A stretch of 64,000 nt of DNA from Calamus simplicifolius (Eukaryota; Streptophyta; Magnoliopsida; Arecales; Arecaceae), in assembly GCA_900491605.1 (NCBI GenBank), contig UESW01003904.1, positions 1,673,654 to 1,737,653 on the forward strand. Reading direction: 5' to 3'. The translations under genes and the position numbers were made by a program. The notes beneath the pieces are model-generated. The model saw only the letters and a program-made list of their open reading frames with translations. It was not told where the DNA came from and did not search any database. The stretch's first letter is position 1, and every line of letters begins with the position of its first letter. This document shows, in pieces, positions 23,522 to 34,000 of this stretch.

Positions 23522-24151
23522 CACTATCAGGAAACTGTGAAATTGCGATGCTTTTTAGCAACGCCAACTTATCGTCACTAAATAGTAATTAAATTATGAT
23601 GCCTAACAAAAAAAAATAATTAAAAATAATTAATAAAAAAAATAGTGATGCACTTAGCGACGCCAAATTTGCATTATTAATTTAGCGATAAAATAGCAAC
23701 ACCCAGTGTCGCTATTTAGCGATACCTGCCAATGAGTCACTAAATCCTTCAAAATTCAATGGTGCATTATTTTTTGTCGCTATTTACCGACGTCAAGTTT
23801 GGTGTTTTTAAATTACAATGCATTTTCTATTTAGCGACACCTGCGAGGCATGCTAAATAGCGCATTTTCTAAATTATTGCATGCAAAATTTTGTATATCC
23901 GATGCCCTAACCCTCATTTCACCTCTTGTGATGCCCCTCCCAATAGTTCCATATCGAAAAATTGGGAATTGGTTGTATGATTTATAATCAGTTAAGGAGA
24001 ATGGACAAGTACCAATCGGATCCACAATTTAGCACGCAATACGCAATTTAGCGACGCAACTTATTGCGTCGCTAAATAGCGACTCAATTACGATGCAAAT
24101 TATTGTGTCGCAAAATTTCACATTCCGATGCCCTAACCTCATTTCACCTCT
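23522..24151 (+). mobile_element. 5' end of a CACTA transposon
   Basis: The terminus reads CACTATCAGGAAA at 23522-23534, preceded by TAC, and is followed by subterminal repeats of the TAGCGACGC type in both orientations up to about 24110. This is the mirror of the 3' end at 1945. The TNP2-type transposase at 37917-40648 is in the matching orientation and may belong to this element, which would then have been split by the TRIM and Tat element 2. The 3' end is not seen in the window. Confidence 0.7.
23890..24023. repeat. Local duplicate of TRIM LTR start plus its flank
   Basis: This ~134-base block matches 24118-24253: the same flank (CCGATGCCCTAAC ... CATTTCACCTCT) followed by the first ~97 bases of the TRIM LTR (from TGTGATGCCCC at 23927), ending at GGATCC. 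CACTA subterminal repeats lie on both sides. Because it contains both the flank and the LTR start, it arose after the TRIM insertion. Confidence 0.75.
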
Positions 24152-24779
24152 TGTGATGCCCCTCTCAATAGTAAATAGTACCATATCAAAAAATTGAAAG
24201 TTGGTTGTATGGTTTATAACCAGCTAAGGAGGATGGACAAGTACCAATTAGATCCCTTTTTGAGATGTGATGGCCCAAGTTTGTATGGACTTTATCCATC
24301 TTACTTACTTGCAACGAAATGGATTCATAGATTTGCGGGCCCGATCGTTACAATATGGTATCAGAGCCATGCACCAGCCGAAAGTGTAGAGCTAAGTACC
24401 ATACATGGCAAAGTGTTGCATCATGGGATGGAAGCCACCTCTTGAACCTATGGGGGTAAAGTGCTATATCCATGGGATGGGAGCAACCTCTTGAACCTAT
24501 GGGGGCCATCTTTAGAATCCTACCTGCCTGTGGTTGCGATCATATGCCCCTGGCAACGAGAACGTCGCTTCTATAAGGGGGCTAGATTGTGATGCCCCTC
24601 CCAATAGTTCCATATTGAGAAATTAAAAGCTGGTTGTATGGTTTATAACCAGTTAAGGAGGATGGACAAGTACCAATTGGATCCTTTTTGGGCTCGGTGG
24701 TCCAATGGGTATGGACCTTGTCCGTCTTGCTTTCTTGTAACGAAACGGATTCATGGGTTTGCGGGCCCGGATCGTTACA
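24152..24779 (+). mobile_element. Complete TRIM (miniature LTR retrotransposon), duplication CCTCT
   Basis: Two direct LTRs (24152-24352 and 24588-24779) both run from TGTGATGCCCC to ATCGTTACA. Three bases after the first LTR is TGGTATCAGAGC (24356-24367), the standard primer-binding site complementary to plant initiator methionine tRNA. Just before the second LTR lies a purine tract AAGGGGGCTAGAT. The five bases CCTCT flank the element on both sides (24147-24151 and 24780-24784). With 628 bases and no coding capacity it fits a TRIM, which depends on enzymes from other elements. Confidence 0.92.
24356..24367 (+). other. TRIM primer-binding site (initiator tRNA-Met)
   Basis: TGGTATCAGAGC, three bases after the 5' LTR end, is complementary to the 3' end of plant initiator tRNA-Met, which primes minus-strand synthesis in many plant LTR elements. 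Confidence 0.9.
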
Positions 24780-24784
24780 CCTCT

Positions 24785-25757
24785 CACACCGCCGGTTGAA
24801 CTCACCTTCTTCTAACCATCCCGCCGATCGAAACCGCCTTCCTCGCGTCATCCTCGGAGCCTTCGCTGCCCATTCTCGTCGCTGGAGTATTCGGTTGCCA
24901 TCTCAGCCGAAGGAATAGAGGAGAAGGAGCTTCGCAAGGCCAGATAACTTGTGTTCTTTCATTCGGCCTGCTCCCATCCCGGAATCTCATTTCCCTCTTT
25001 GATATTCGATGCCTTGGTTCCTTTTCTTGCTATGAATCTATGATTTGCTTTTCTAAATATCTGTTTCTCTGAACTGCTGGATGAGACTTGTTTGGGTTTG
25101 CTTCGTCCGAGTACTATCCTTCACCTCATACTGTCCTTATATTTGCTGCATGTCTGCATTGTAATGCTAATCCAGTAAAAGGTATGCTTTTCTTCTGGTG
25201 CTGTTTGAAATTTTGTGTGGTTCAGTATCATGAGCACAAGATGTAGTTAATTTCCTTTTGATATAATCCAAGTGCGATAACATAATATCTTGAGCATGCT
25301 GCTACATAGAGCATAGCACCGCATCCTTAAGAATCACTGACCAATCAACCATGAGAGAGCATTATCTGTTTGATTCCATGTTCTGTTTTGTTTCTTCCTG
25401 AGGAGTAGAGATCAGTGAAATTCTATACTGTCTTGTCTTACGGTTGTTGGTTAATTGCTTCTCTGACATGGGTGGTCTTTAAAACTTGTATATGTGGAGC
25501 TTGGTTTAGATTGTCCTTACATTCGGCTCCTTTTTTTTTTTCCCTAAGAAAATCCTTTAGCATGGTCCTTTGGTTTATTCTATGGTATTTTTGTACATAC
25601 CTTCTTTTGTTTTTCATAGCAGCAAGCTTGGCCAGGCCAGAATTTAACAAGGCTCGTGTCAGCGCCTGGTTGGCAGTTTTGTTTGGATGCTGACAATTCA
25701 ATGTCAACTTTCTACAACTTTCTAGCCAATAATTCCGTGTTCTACTTCTTAAAAAGT
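24785..25757. other. Gene-like 5' leader fragment, no ORF identified
   Basis: A GC-richer stretch (about 24780-24950, CACACCGCCGGTTG onward) resembles a plant gene first exon or 5' leader. T-rich intron-like sequence follows to 25757. No protein family was recognised. Its left flank continues across the TRIM into CACTA subterminal repeats, so it may be a host fragment captured by the CACTA element. Tat element 2 begins at its right edge. Confidence 0.35.
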
Positions 25758-26741
25758 TGTTGTCGCCGAATCATCCCCTCGAATGTCGGGCAAGGATGAA
25801 AATCTAAAGACGATGAGAGCGAAGTTGGAAATCTTCAAATACCTTCTCCTTAAACGGAAATCCTGCAAGAAAGTTTCTAGGGACCGGTTGCTCCGGTAAA
25901 ACCCTCCGACGCTCAAGTGAGTAACTCGGAAAACAGTGATAAATCGTGAACTAAAAGACTTAGCTGAAACTTGGGGTTCGGATCCCTTCTATCGTTATTA
26001 GCGAAGGTTCTTATACCTGTTCGGAAGTCCCTCTTACCCACTTTTGGAAGGTTGTTGATTCTGAGACATCATCGTCTGGCAGGGGATAGGCTGCAAGACC
26101 AATAGGGACAGTTGCAACTATCTCTGAGCTTGTCAGGGATAGCCTGCCGTCCCCCCTCTTCCGTGCAGCACCGCAGTCGACAGGTAGGCCTGGTCTTGTC
26201 GGGCGTGCGCCGTAACTGGCAGTGACTGCAGGGGCCACATGCAGTTGCAGATGGTAGGTGGCCCACGTGGCGATTGCAGGCATCAGTGGGCCATGCAGAG
26301 GCCGAGAGTACGGGCTGGACTCGACTCTGGGGTCAGGACTGGATGGCCGACTTTGGAGTCAGTGCTGAGGCCGACCCTGGAGTCGGTGCTGGAGGCCGAC
26401 TTTGAAGTCGGGACTGGAGGCCGACTCTGGAGTCGGTGCTGAATGGCCGACTCTGGAGTCGGTGCTGAAGGCCGACCCTGGAGTCGGAGCTGGATGGCCG
26501 ACTCTGGAGTCGGGACTGGATGGCCGACTTTGAAGTCGGTGCTGGATGGCCGACCCTGGCGTCGGGACTGGAGGCCGACCCTGGAGTCGGTGCTGGATGG
26601 CCGACTCTGGAGTCGGTGCTGGATGGCCGACCCTAGAGTCAGGAGTCTGGGAACCCTTGCTGAAGGGTTCCACTCATCTTCCTCTTATCTCTGTCAGTCA
26701 CTTTATTCGTTAGTCCTGACGTAGCTTGATCAGCTACACCA
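25758..26741 (-). repeat. 3' LTR of element 2
   Basis: 984 bases. In minus-strand order it holds the TATA-like GTATAA (about 26011-26016), the R/U5 module (reverse of ACCCTCCGACGCTCAAGTGA at about 25900), and a U3 minisatellite at 26340-26645. It is shorter than the other LTR, which carries an internal duplication. Confidence 0.9.
26335..26645. repeat. 26-bp palindromic minisatellite in element 2 3' LTR
   Basis: About 12 copies of GGCCGACTCTGGAGTCGG followed by TGCTGGAT-like spacer. The core CCGACTC/GAGTCGG is a perfect short hairpin, and the copies vary mainly in the loop and spacer. Confidence 0.9.
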
Positions 26742-27135
26742 GATGCCCCTCTCCCCTGAGCTGGCGGGGTTACACCTCCCGTCCGTCGAAAGGGGTGCAC
26801 GATCATTCGGTGGTTAATTCCCATGCGCCCTTAACCGTGGAGAGGGGCACATGCCCCCGAGGAGCGACACCTCTTTAATGCAGAAGGCATGGGGCACTGC
26901 AATGTTATCGCCCTGTCACTCCTCACTATTAGATTCGACGAGATCCTCCTTGAGACCAAGGAAACCCTTCGGACTCCACGAAAAGGTGATTGCCATCATG
27001 AGACTGGCGTCACCGATGTCCCATTATTGGCCACAGATCATGCTCCCGACGTGTTCGGTAGCTACCGAGGCATCTCTTCGAGTGGCAAGTGTGCATGTGG
27101 CAAGTCGAGTTAGGCGAGATGATTCAAAAAAGAGG

Positions 27136-27144
27136 CATAAAAGG
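27136..27144 (+). promoter_or_regulatory. TATA box of the antisense gene, element 2
   Basis: CATAAAAGG in the context GAGGCATAAAAGGAGGG, 395 bases inside the LTR. The antisense gene of element 3 has TATAAAAGG at nearly the same distance (415 bases) from its LTR. The matched position suggests a real internal promoter driving transcription opposite to gag-pol. Confidence 0.5.
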
Positions 27145-27295
27145 AGGGTCGCCCTAAACCCGGCTCCTTACACCTCCGAGATTTCCTTCTTCTTCTCCCG
27201 AGCTTGAGCCTCATCCGAGTCTTCCTCCCTCGGGCTTTGCTATTCTTCTTCCTTGGTTCAGGTCAGTCCTCCAGACTTCTCTTTGCTTCCCCTCT

Positions 27296-29350
27296 ATGGC
27301 TTCGTCACCCTCGTGGTCCTCCTCCCCTCCTTTCGAGGACCACGTTTCCTCAGCACAGCTGCGGGTTTCTCCATCCCCAACACCCCCATGGTCCTCTTCT
27401 TTTTCAGAGGACCAAGTCCCTTTAGGAATGCTGTGAGCTGCCAGCGGGGCCCTAATTAGGGGCCGCCCGACAGTTGCAGCCCCACCGTCATCCTCCGCTC
27501 AGCCACCTAGGGTTAGCAGGGAGAGCCCAGAAGGGATTGCCCCTACCACCACCTCCTCCGACCTAGAGTCCTTTAGGGTAGCCTATAGGATACTCGAGGA
27601 TCCACTAACGACTCCTGGACCCGACGACAGGGTGACCTCCTCTTCCCAAGGATTGCCTTGTATGAGGAGTTCTTTAGGATAGGTCTCCGGCTTCCTCTCT
27701 ACCCTTTTATTATTGACCTCCTCCGTAGGTATGCCCTAGCGCTTGCACAGCTGGTCCCAAACTCCTTTCGGACCATCTGTGCATTTATGGTGCTTTGCGG
27801 CCTTCAGGGCATAGAGGCCCAAGTGTCTCTGTTTCGTACCTTCTATACTCTTCGCTGCCAGGACTACTCTGGTTGGTGGCTGTTTACTCCCAGGCCTGGT
27901 TGAGTCATCTGGCTGAGCCTCCCCTCATCCATCAAAAGGTGGAAGATCCAGTTCTTCTTTGCGAACCTCGAGGGAGTGAGGCAGGATTGGGGGGACCCGC
28001 ATCTAGAGCCGAACAAGAACCTGACGGTAGCCCTGAGAGATCGAGAGGCGCACGAGCGGTTGCTAGCCTCCGAGGTCCCTTCACCGAAAGCTCCTATCGG
28101 AGGAGTACCTCTGGCTTGCCGGCATCCTCCCGAGTGATGGTGAGCGTCGTTTCTTTCTTTTTGCCAACCGACTTTAGCACTTGCAGATATGAGGGTGCCG
28201 GCTAACATCGTGAAGAGGGCGGTGGCCAAGAGGAAGAGGGCCGCTGGTGACACTGACGGTCGGGGAGGAGGACTCGCCCTCGGTCTAGGTCACCAAGCCT
28301 TCCCCCAAATGAGCCTCAGCCGAGCTAGGGGGCCGCCCTGCCGATCGATCTCACTACTGAGTCCCCCCTGGAGGAGCCGAGGGTTGAGGTGGTCCCCCCA
28401 CCTGTGGAGCCAGTTATCTCAGGTGCAGTGCCAGTCTCGGATGGGGGCCTGCTAGAGGGAGAGGAGGCAGGCGAGGAGTACCCGACGGCAGCAGGGCCAT
28501 CATCGAGGCCGCCGACAAAGGAGATGCCGTTGGCCTCCGGTGACTCCTACGGCCTCGGCATTGGCTGAGCCCGTGGAAGGAGGTGGGCTCAGGGCAATCC
28601 CATCCCGGCCCTCGCTGATGAACCATGTCCGCATGGCGGAGCGGCTGCTAGCCTACGTCTGCCTACCGGAGTTCTAGGAGGAACTCTGGTGCTAAGGAGG
28701 CTCCGCCTTCTTCTGGGATGCCTCCGTGGCACTACTGTGGGCAAGTATCCTTCCTTCTTCATGATACTCTTTCATCTTATTGCATGCTGACAGAGATCCT
28801 CTTCGTGCTGCTGGTGAACTCCATGTCCACCACAAGGGAGGTCACCCTTTGAGGTGACAGGGCCCTCCATCGCACTCAACAAGAGGCTGCCACCGCTCAG
28901 GCCCGAGCCAAGAGGGCCGAGGGCTTCTTGGATGCGGCTCGGGCTGAGTGGGTAGAGGAGCTGAAGGAGGCAAGGCATCGGGCAGCGGCCGAACTCGATC
29001 GTGCCTGAGTCACCGAGGAGAGGTTGGACATCGCCTAGGCGACAATCGTGGCCTGCGACATGCGTATCCACATCCTCTATATGGAGGTGAAGGCGGCCAA
29101 GTTGCGGCCCAATGATGCCGACGAGATCGCTCGCATGGCCGACGCCAGAGTGGTTGACGTCATTGCGGATAGGAGCGAGGCCCTCCAGAGGGCATCGGAG
29201 ATGGAGGCGGCGGTGCAAGTCATGACACGAGCCACCGAGGAGAAGGCCGCCACGGCCGAGAGGGCAGCGGCTGAGGCCGTGGAGCACTATCGGGGCTCCG
29301 AGGCCTTCTTGGACGAGCTAGCGGAGGCCTCGATTGATGTCTACCTCTAG
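27296..29350 (+). pseudogene. Antisense Transposase_28-type coiled-coil gene, element 2
   Basis: The gene lies between pol and the 3' LTR on the strand opposite to gag-pol. A possible start is the ATG at 27296 (MASSPSWSSSPP), but stops and a shift follow. From about 27650 the Transposase_28 ('putative gypsy type transposon') signature is clear: RIALYEEFFRIGLRLPLYPF, DLLRRYALALAQLVPNSFRT, WWLFTPRPG, then FFFANLEGVRQDWGDP. Next come LLSEEYLWLAGILPSDG, a phase-1 intron (28140-28186), MRVPANIVKRAVAKRKR (basic, nuclear-signal-like), acidic/proline sequence, and an Ala/Glu-rich coiled coil ending near 29350 (EKAATAERAAAEAVEHYRGS). Domain order equals the antisense gene of element 3. Molecular role is unknown. 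Several frameshifts and stops make this copy a pseudogene. Confidence 0.65.
28140..28186 (+). other. Predicted intron in antisense gene, element 2
   Basis: GTGAGC donor after codons S-D-G (first base of Gly), acceptor TTGCAG, then the rest of an Asp codon and an ATG. Phase and surrounding protein match the 112-bp intron in element 3 (55394-55505). At 47 bases it is shorter than plant introns normally are, so this copy has probably lost intron sequence. Confidence 0.55.
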
Positions 29351-29479
29351 GGCTTCCGAGAATGCAAGACGGCGCGGGTCTTGGCATCCCTGGCCTCAGC
29401 GACCTCGAGCTAGATGGCGAGGAGCCGGAGGGATCGCCCTCAGTGCAGAGGTCAGACGACGATGGATCTGCACTGGTCA

Positions 29480-30100
29480 TCGCCTGAAGATCTTTTCTCC
29501 TTGTAATCTTCATTTTGGCTTGTTCACTTTTGTATTGAAGTTCGACTCGGGTCGACATTATGTAGACATTTTGACAAGTAATGAAGAGTAATTTTTTTTC
29601 AATCATCGAAGTATTTAGATTCTTTTTGGATACTTAGCTCTGTTATCACGTTGTCTCTTGTGAGGTTGAGTGAGCTCGGAGTGATGACTCGGCCTAAGTC
29701 CGAAGCAGGCTTCGGGGTGAGTGTTGAGGCTGGTTCGGGGGTCGGGCTTAGTATCGGTATAAGTGTTGGCCTTAGAAGCCGTCCTTAGGGGTGGTCTCGT
29801 ATGTGGACTCTGTGGTAAGTCCGCCCTCATGCCGACTCGGGCGTCGGTCTCTGGTGCTGACATGGAGTCGATCTTTGCACATGCCTGCCTCGCTCCTTGG
29901 TCATTCCCGTGAAAGGTTACAGGCTCGAAGATCCATAGTTCCTGGGAAAAACATAAATACCTCTAGAATCCGCAAAGGAGAGACTTTGTCAGACTCCTCC
30001 TTAGCTCTCGGGTCCCCGGGGACAAAGAGCTAGCTGAAGGAGAGGGCCGTTTGGACGGCGAGTGGTAGCTCTCTGCTCTTGCTTAATGAGCTTGGGCTCG
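29480..30100. other. 3' flank of antisense gene and spacer, element 2
   Basis: Contains the likely 3' untranslated region of the antisense gene (TTGTATTGAAG ... AAGTAATGAAGAGTAAT). It resembles the sequence after the element 3 antisense stop (TTGTATTTTTC ... AAGTAATTAATGAAAAG on the minus strand). No other coding was seen. Confidence 0.5.
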
Positions 30101-30109
30101 AGGCCCCTC

Positions 30110-30690
30110 TTGCTGATGAGTTTCAGTCTTTGGTGCCGACCTGGAGGTGGTCTTTGGTGCCAACATGGAGTCGGTCTTTGGGTGCCAGCCTGGAGCCGAT
30201 CTTTGGTGCCATCCTGGAGTCGGTCTTTGGTGCTAGCTTGGAGCCAATCTTTGGTGCCGACCTGGAGTTGGTCTTCGGGTGTTGGCTTGGAGCTGGTCTT
30301 TAGTGCCGACCTGGGTCGGTCTTTGAGTTCCAGCCTAGAGCTAGTCTTTGGTGCCGACCTGGGTCAATTTTTGAGTGCCGATGCTGGAGCCGATCTTTGT
30401 TGCCAGCTTGGAGCCAATCTTTGAGTGTCGGCGCTGAAGTCGGTCTTTGAGCGCCGGCCTGGAGTCAATCTTTAAGTGCCGGCCGGGAGCCGGTCTTTGG
30501 TGCTGACCTGGAGTCAGTCTTTGAGTGCCAACCTGGAGCCGGTCCTTGGGTGCCGGCCTGGAGCCGGTCTTTGAGTGCCGACGTTGGAGTCGATCTTTGA
30601 GTACCAATGCTAGAGTCAGTCTTTGGGCGCTGGCCTAGAGCCGATCTTTGGGTGTTGGCCTGGAGCCGGTCTTTGGCACTGAGAGAGAAA
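30110..30690. repeat. Internal palindromic minisatellite between antisense gene and pol
   Basis: About 20 irregular copies, period roughly 28-30, of a GCCGACCTGGAGTCGGTCTTTG-like monomer. The core CCGAC..GTCGG is the same palindrome as in the LTR U3 minisatellite of this element, but the spacer (TCTTTGGGTGCC) differs. The array sits where sense gag-pol and antisense transcripts would converge. Confidence 0.85.
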
Positions 30691-30893
30691 GATACTCAAA
30701 CATCTTCATTAACCGAAAGAATAAGATGCTCAAATTTTATAGTCAATTAGTTGTATACGTTACTAGTAGTACCGATGAAGGTTTTCCGCATTCTAGGTGC
30801 GAGGGAGTGGCTTCCCATCGAGTCCTTCGATCTGGTACGCTCCATGACAGTTTGGCGATAGTTTGCCCCCTTCATGGGCTTTAAGACCTCGGC

Positions 30894-31930
30894 TCATCTG
30901 AGGACTAAGTCTCTGGGAAGGATGCCCTGGGACAAACTCAGGCGTTGTAGTACCTTATGGTCCTTTGGTGGTAGGTGGCCATCCTGAGCCTGCCCGGTCG
31001 CACGCCTCCTCGACGATGTCGAGATTGGCCCACAGCTAACTTGGATTGTCCTCCTCATTGTATGACTCTTCTCGAGGACTGGGGATGCCAATCTCCACAG
31101 GGATGATGGCATCCAACCCAAACACAAGGCTGAAAGTAGTCTCTCTGAAGTCCATGGTGTCGTGTGGTGCCCACAGCACGGTCGGAAGCTCCTCCACCCA
31201 TCTTCCCTTAAAGTCATCCAGACATGCCCTGAGCCCCTAGAAGATGGTCTGGTTTGTGACCTCGGTCGCTCCATTCGCATGCAGATGATCGATGGAAGTG
31301 AACCATTGGCAAATGCTCAGCTCGGCACAGAATTCTCTAAAGGGGGCACTGTCGAACTGCCGACTTTGTCAGTGACAAGGGTATGGGGCAGACCGAATCA
31401 GCAGATGATGGATTTTCAAAAGAAAGATCTCACCTTTCCATCGGTGATCTTGGTGAGTGCCTCGGCTTCTACCCACTTGGTGAAGTGATCGATAGCAACG
31501 AGTAGGAACTTTCTCTGACCGAAGGCCGGAGGAAATGATCCTAGGATGTCCATTCCCTATTGGAAGAAGGGCCATGGAGCCGACAGAGGGCTTAGCTAGG
31601 AAGTTGGCTGCCATTGGATGTTGGCTATCGCACTTTCGCACCAGCTCAGCACCGTCTTTTTTTTGGTAAGCCAATAGTACCTTGGCGCAAGGCCTTATAC
31701 GCTAGCGCTCTACTCCCCAGGTGATTCCCACAGATGCCCTCATGGATCTTGCGGAGGATATAGTCGGCATCTGCAAGGCCAACACACTTGAGGAGAGGGT
31801 AAGAGAAAGACCTTCGGTATAGCTGTCCGTTGAGCACCAGGAACTTAAAAGCTTGCCATTTGAGCAGCTTGGCCTTCACAGGGTCAGCAAGAAGAACACC
31901 GTCGATGAGGTATCGGATGTATGCGTCCAC
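30894..31930 (-). pseudogene. Integrase of element 2
   Basis: Reading on the minus strand: MDAYIRYLIDG, YRRSFSYPLLKC, then IHEGICGNHLGSRALAYKAL of the zinc-binding region, a C-x2-C-H-like remnant in shifted frame, and the catalytic core distributed over several frames between 31670 and 31300. The C-terminal region is recognisable as shifted fragments to 30894. Frameshifts and stops are frequent, more than in element 1. Confidence 0.7.
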
Positions 31931-31979
31931 CCAGATGGACTCTTACTTGACCGATAGGGCTTCCTCCACTGCATCAATG

Positions 31980-32977
31980 CTTGGGGCCTCCAAATGCTCC
32001 ACATAAGTCCTCCCGAAAGCCCCGTTGGCCGAAGTGGCCAACCAGGACAGGGCTTTGGCTCTGGCATTCTCATCCCTGGGGATATAGCTGATACTAAAGT
32101 GAGTAAAGGATGAGGTCTGTGATCGGACCTTACTCAGATAGCGGGATATGATGGGGTCCCAGGCCTCGTACTCTCCAGCAATTTGCCCGGAGATGAGCTG
32201 AGTCGGTGAAGGCTCTGAGGTGCTTTACTCTAAGCTCCTTGATGAGCTTTATTCTTGCCAGCAAGGCTTCATATTCGGCTTGATTGTTGATGGCTGAAAA
32301 GAGGAATTGGAGGGCGTACTCCACCACTATGCCCTTCGGGCTTGTGAGGATGAGGCCAGCTTCACTTCCTTAGGAATTTGATGTGCCATCCACGTGAAGG
32401 ATCCAGTCTTCCCTTCCCACCTTGGACGTAGCGTCTGAGGGCACCAAGCGGGGCTCCTCCGACCACTCTTCGGTCTAGATGCACTCGATAGGAAGTCTGC
32501 CAAGACTTGGGACCTCATGATCGACCTTGGTCAGAATGATAGGTCAAGCTCTCCCAGCTTGATAGTTCATTTCACTAGCCGGCCAGAGGTGTTACGACAA
32601 GACAGAATCGCCCTGAATGGTTGATCCGTGAGCACCATGATTGGGTGAGCTTGAAAGTAGGGCTTGAGATGTTGAGCGAAGATGATCAGTACGAAAATAA
32701 TTTTTTCGGTTTTGAAATATCTGGTCTCCACATCGTGAATCACTTTACTGGTATAGTAGATTGACCTCTGTGTCCTATCAGCATCGATGCAAACGAGCAT
32801 GGAACTGACCACCTCGGAGGACGTGGTGAGGTAGAGGAAGAGTTTGTCTCCCTTCCTCAGCTTGAACATAGCGGTGGAGTTGACAGAAACTCTTTCAATT
32901 CTTTGAAGGCTCTCTAGCACTCCTTCATGCATTCGAAGCTGTTGACCTTGCGCAAGGCTTTGAAGAAAGGCATGCAC
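31980..32977 (-). pseudogene. RNase H and second RNase H, element 2
   Basis: First RNase H: FLYLTTSSEVVSSMLVCIDA, YYTSKVIHDVETRYFKTEKI, VLTDQPFRAIL (32977-32567). The linker QVLADFL is at about 32510. The second, archaeal-type RNase H is in pieces: VEYALQFLFSAINNQAEYEA and LRAFTDS (32327-32130), followed by degenerate sequence including the 'A.ALS.LA' end near 32050. Double RNase H places it in the Tat lineage. Frame breaks occur between and inside the domains. Confidence 0.75.
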
Positions 32978-33049
32978 CTTTTGCCAACTTTGAGAGGAAG
33001 CGGCTTAGGGCTGCCACCCTTTCGGTGAGCCGTTGCACTTCCTTCTTGC

Positions 33050-33800
33050 TAGCTAGTGGCCTCATATCGATGATGGCACTGATCTTCTCTGGATCAGCTT
33101 CGATTTCCTACTGCGTTACCATAAAACCCAAAAACTTGCCTGTCATAACTCCAATGGCATACTTCTGTGGGTTCAGCTTCATCTGGTAGTGGTGAAGATT
33201 GCCGAAGGTTTTCGCCAGGTCAGCAATATGGTCATCGGTGCGGATACTTTTGATAAGAATATTGTCCACGTACATCTCCATGTTATGCTCGATCTGGTTC
33301 TCGAAGATCTTATTCATCAGTTTCTGATACGTGGCCCCTGCATTCTTCAGCCCGAAGGGCATTACCTTATAGCAATAGACATCCTTTTTGGTCACAAAGG
33401 AAGTGGCCTTCTCATTCGTTGGGTCCATCTTTATCTGGTTGTACCTCAAGAAGGCATCCATGAAACTGAGCAACTCATGGCCAGACGTGGCATCCACCAA
33501 CTGATCAATTCTAGGCAGCAGAAAGCTATTTTTGGGGTATGCCTTGTTGAGTCGGTAAAGTCGATGCACATCCTCCAGCTCCCGTTGGCCTTACGGACCA
33601 TTACCACGTTGACCAGCCAGTTGGGGTAATGTGCCTTTCGGATGTGGCCAGCGGCAATTAGCTTGTAGACCTCCTCATCTATGGCCCTCTGCTGCTTAGG
33701 GGCGAAGCTTCTCTTCTTCTGCTGGATTGACTGGCACCTTGGGTCGATGTTGAGTTTGTGAGTGATCACCTCTGTTGGTATACCTGGCATATCCGATGCT
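33050..33800 (-). pseudogene. Reverse transcriptase of element 2 with mutated active site
   Basis: Blocks in order: MPGIPTEVITHKLNIDPR, FAPKQQRAIDEEVYKLIAAG, GSWRMCIDFTD, LPRIDQLVDATSGHELLSFM, MPFGLKNAGATYQKLMNKIF, then YVDN at 33261-33272 in place of the catalytic YVDD, and GKFLGFMVTQ. The last Asp of the motif is a metal ligand, so Asn there would kill the enzyme even without the frameshifts (near 33560 and 33110). Confidence 0.85.
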
Positions 33801-34000
33801 GACCAAGTGAAGACGTCTGAGTTGGCCTGTAGGAAGGCGAGGAGTCTATCCCTTGCCTTCTCAAGGAGAAATGCCCCGACTCAGACCGTCTTCGTTGGGT
33901 CCTCCCCTAGCAAAAATGTCAGCAAGCGCTCGGTCGGTTCCCTTCTCCTCTCTGAGTCTCTGGGATCAAGTAGCTTGGGCACTGACGGAGCAGACGCCTC

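Noticed and set aside
26335..26645. CRISPR-like palindromic repeats with short spacers
   Set aside because: The spacers are themselves repeated (TGCTGGAT) and the array lies in an LTR that occurs twice; a minisatellite.
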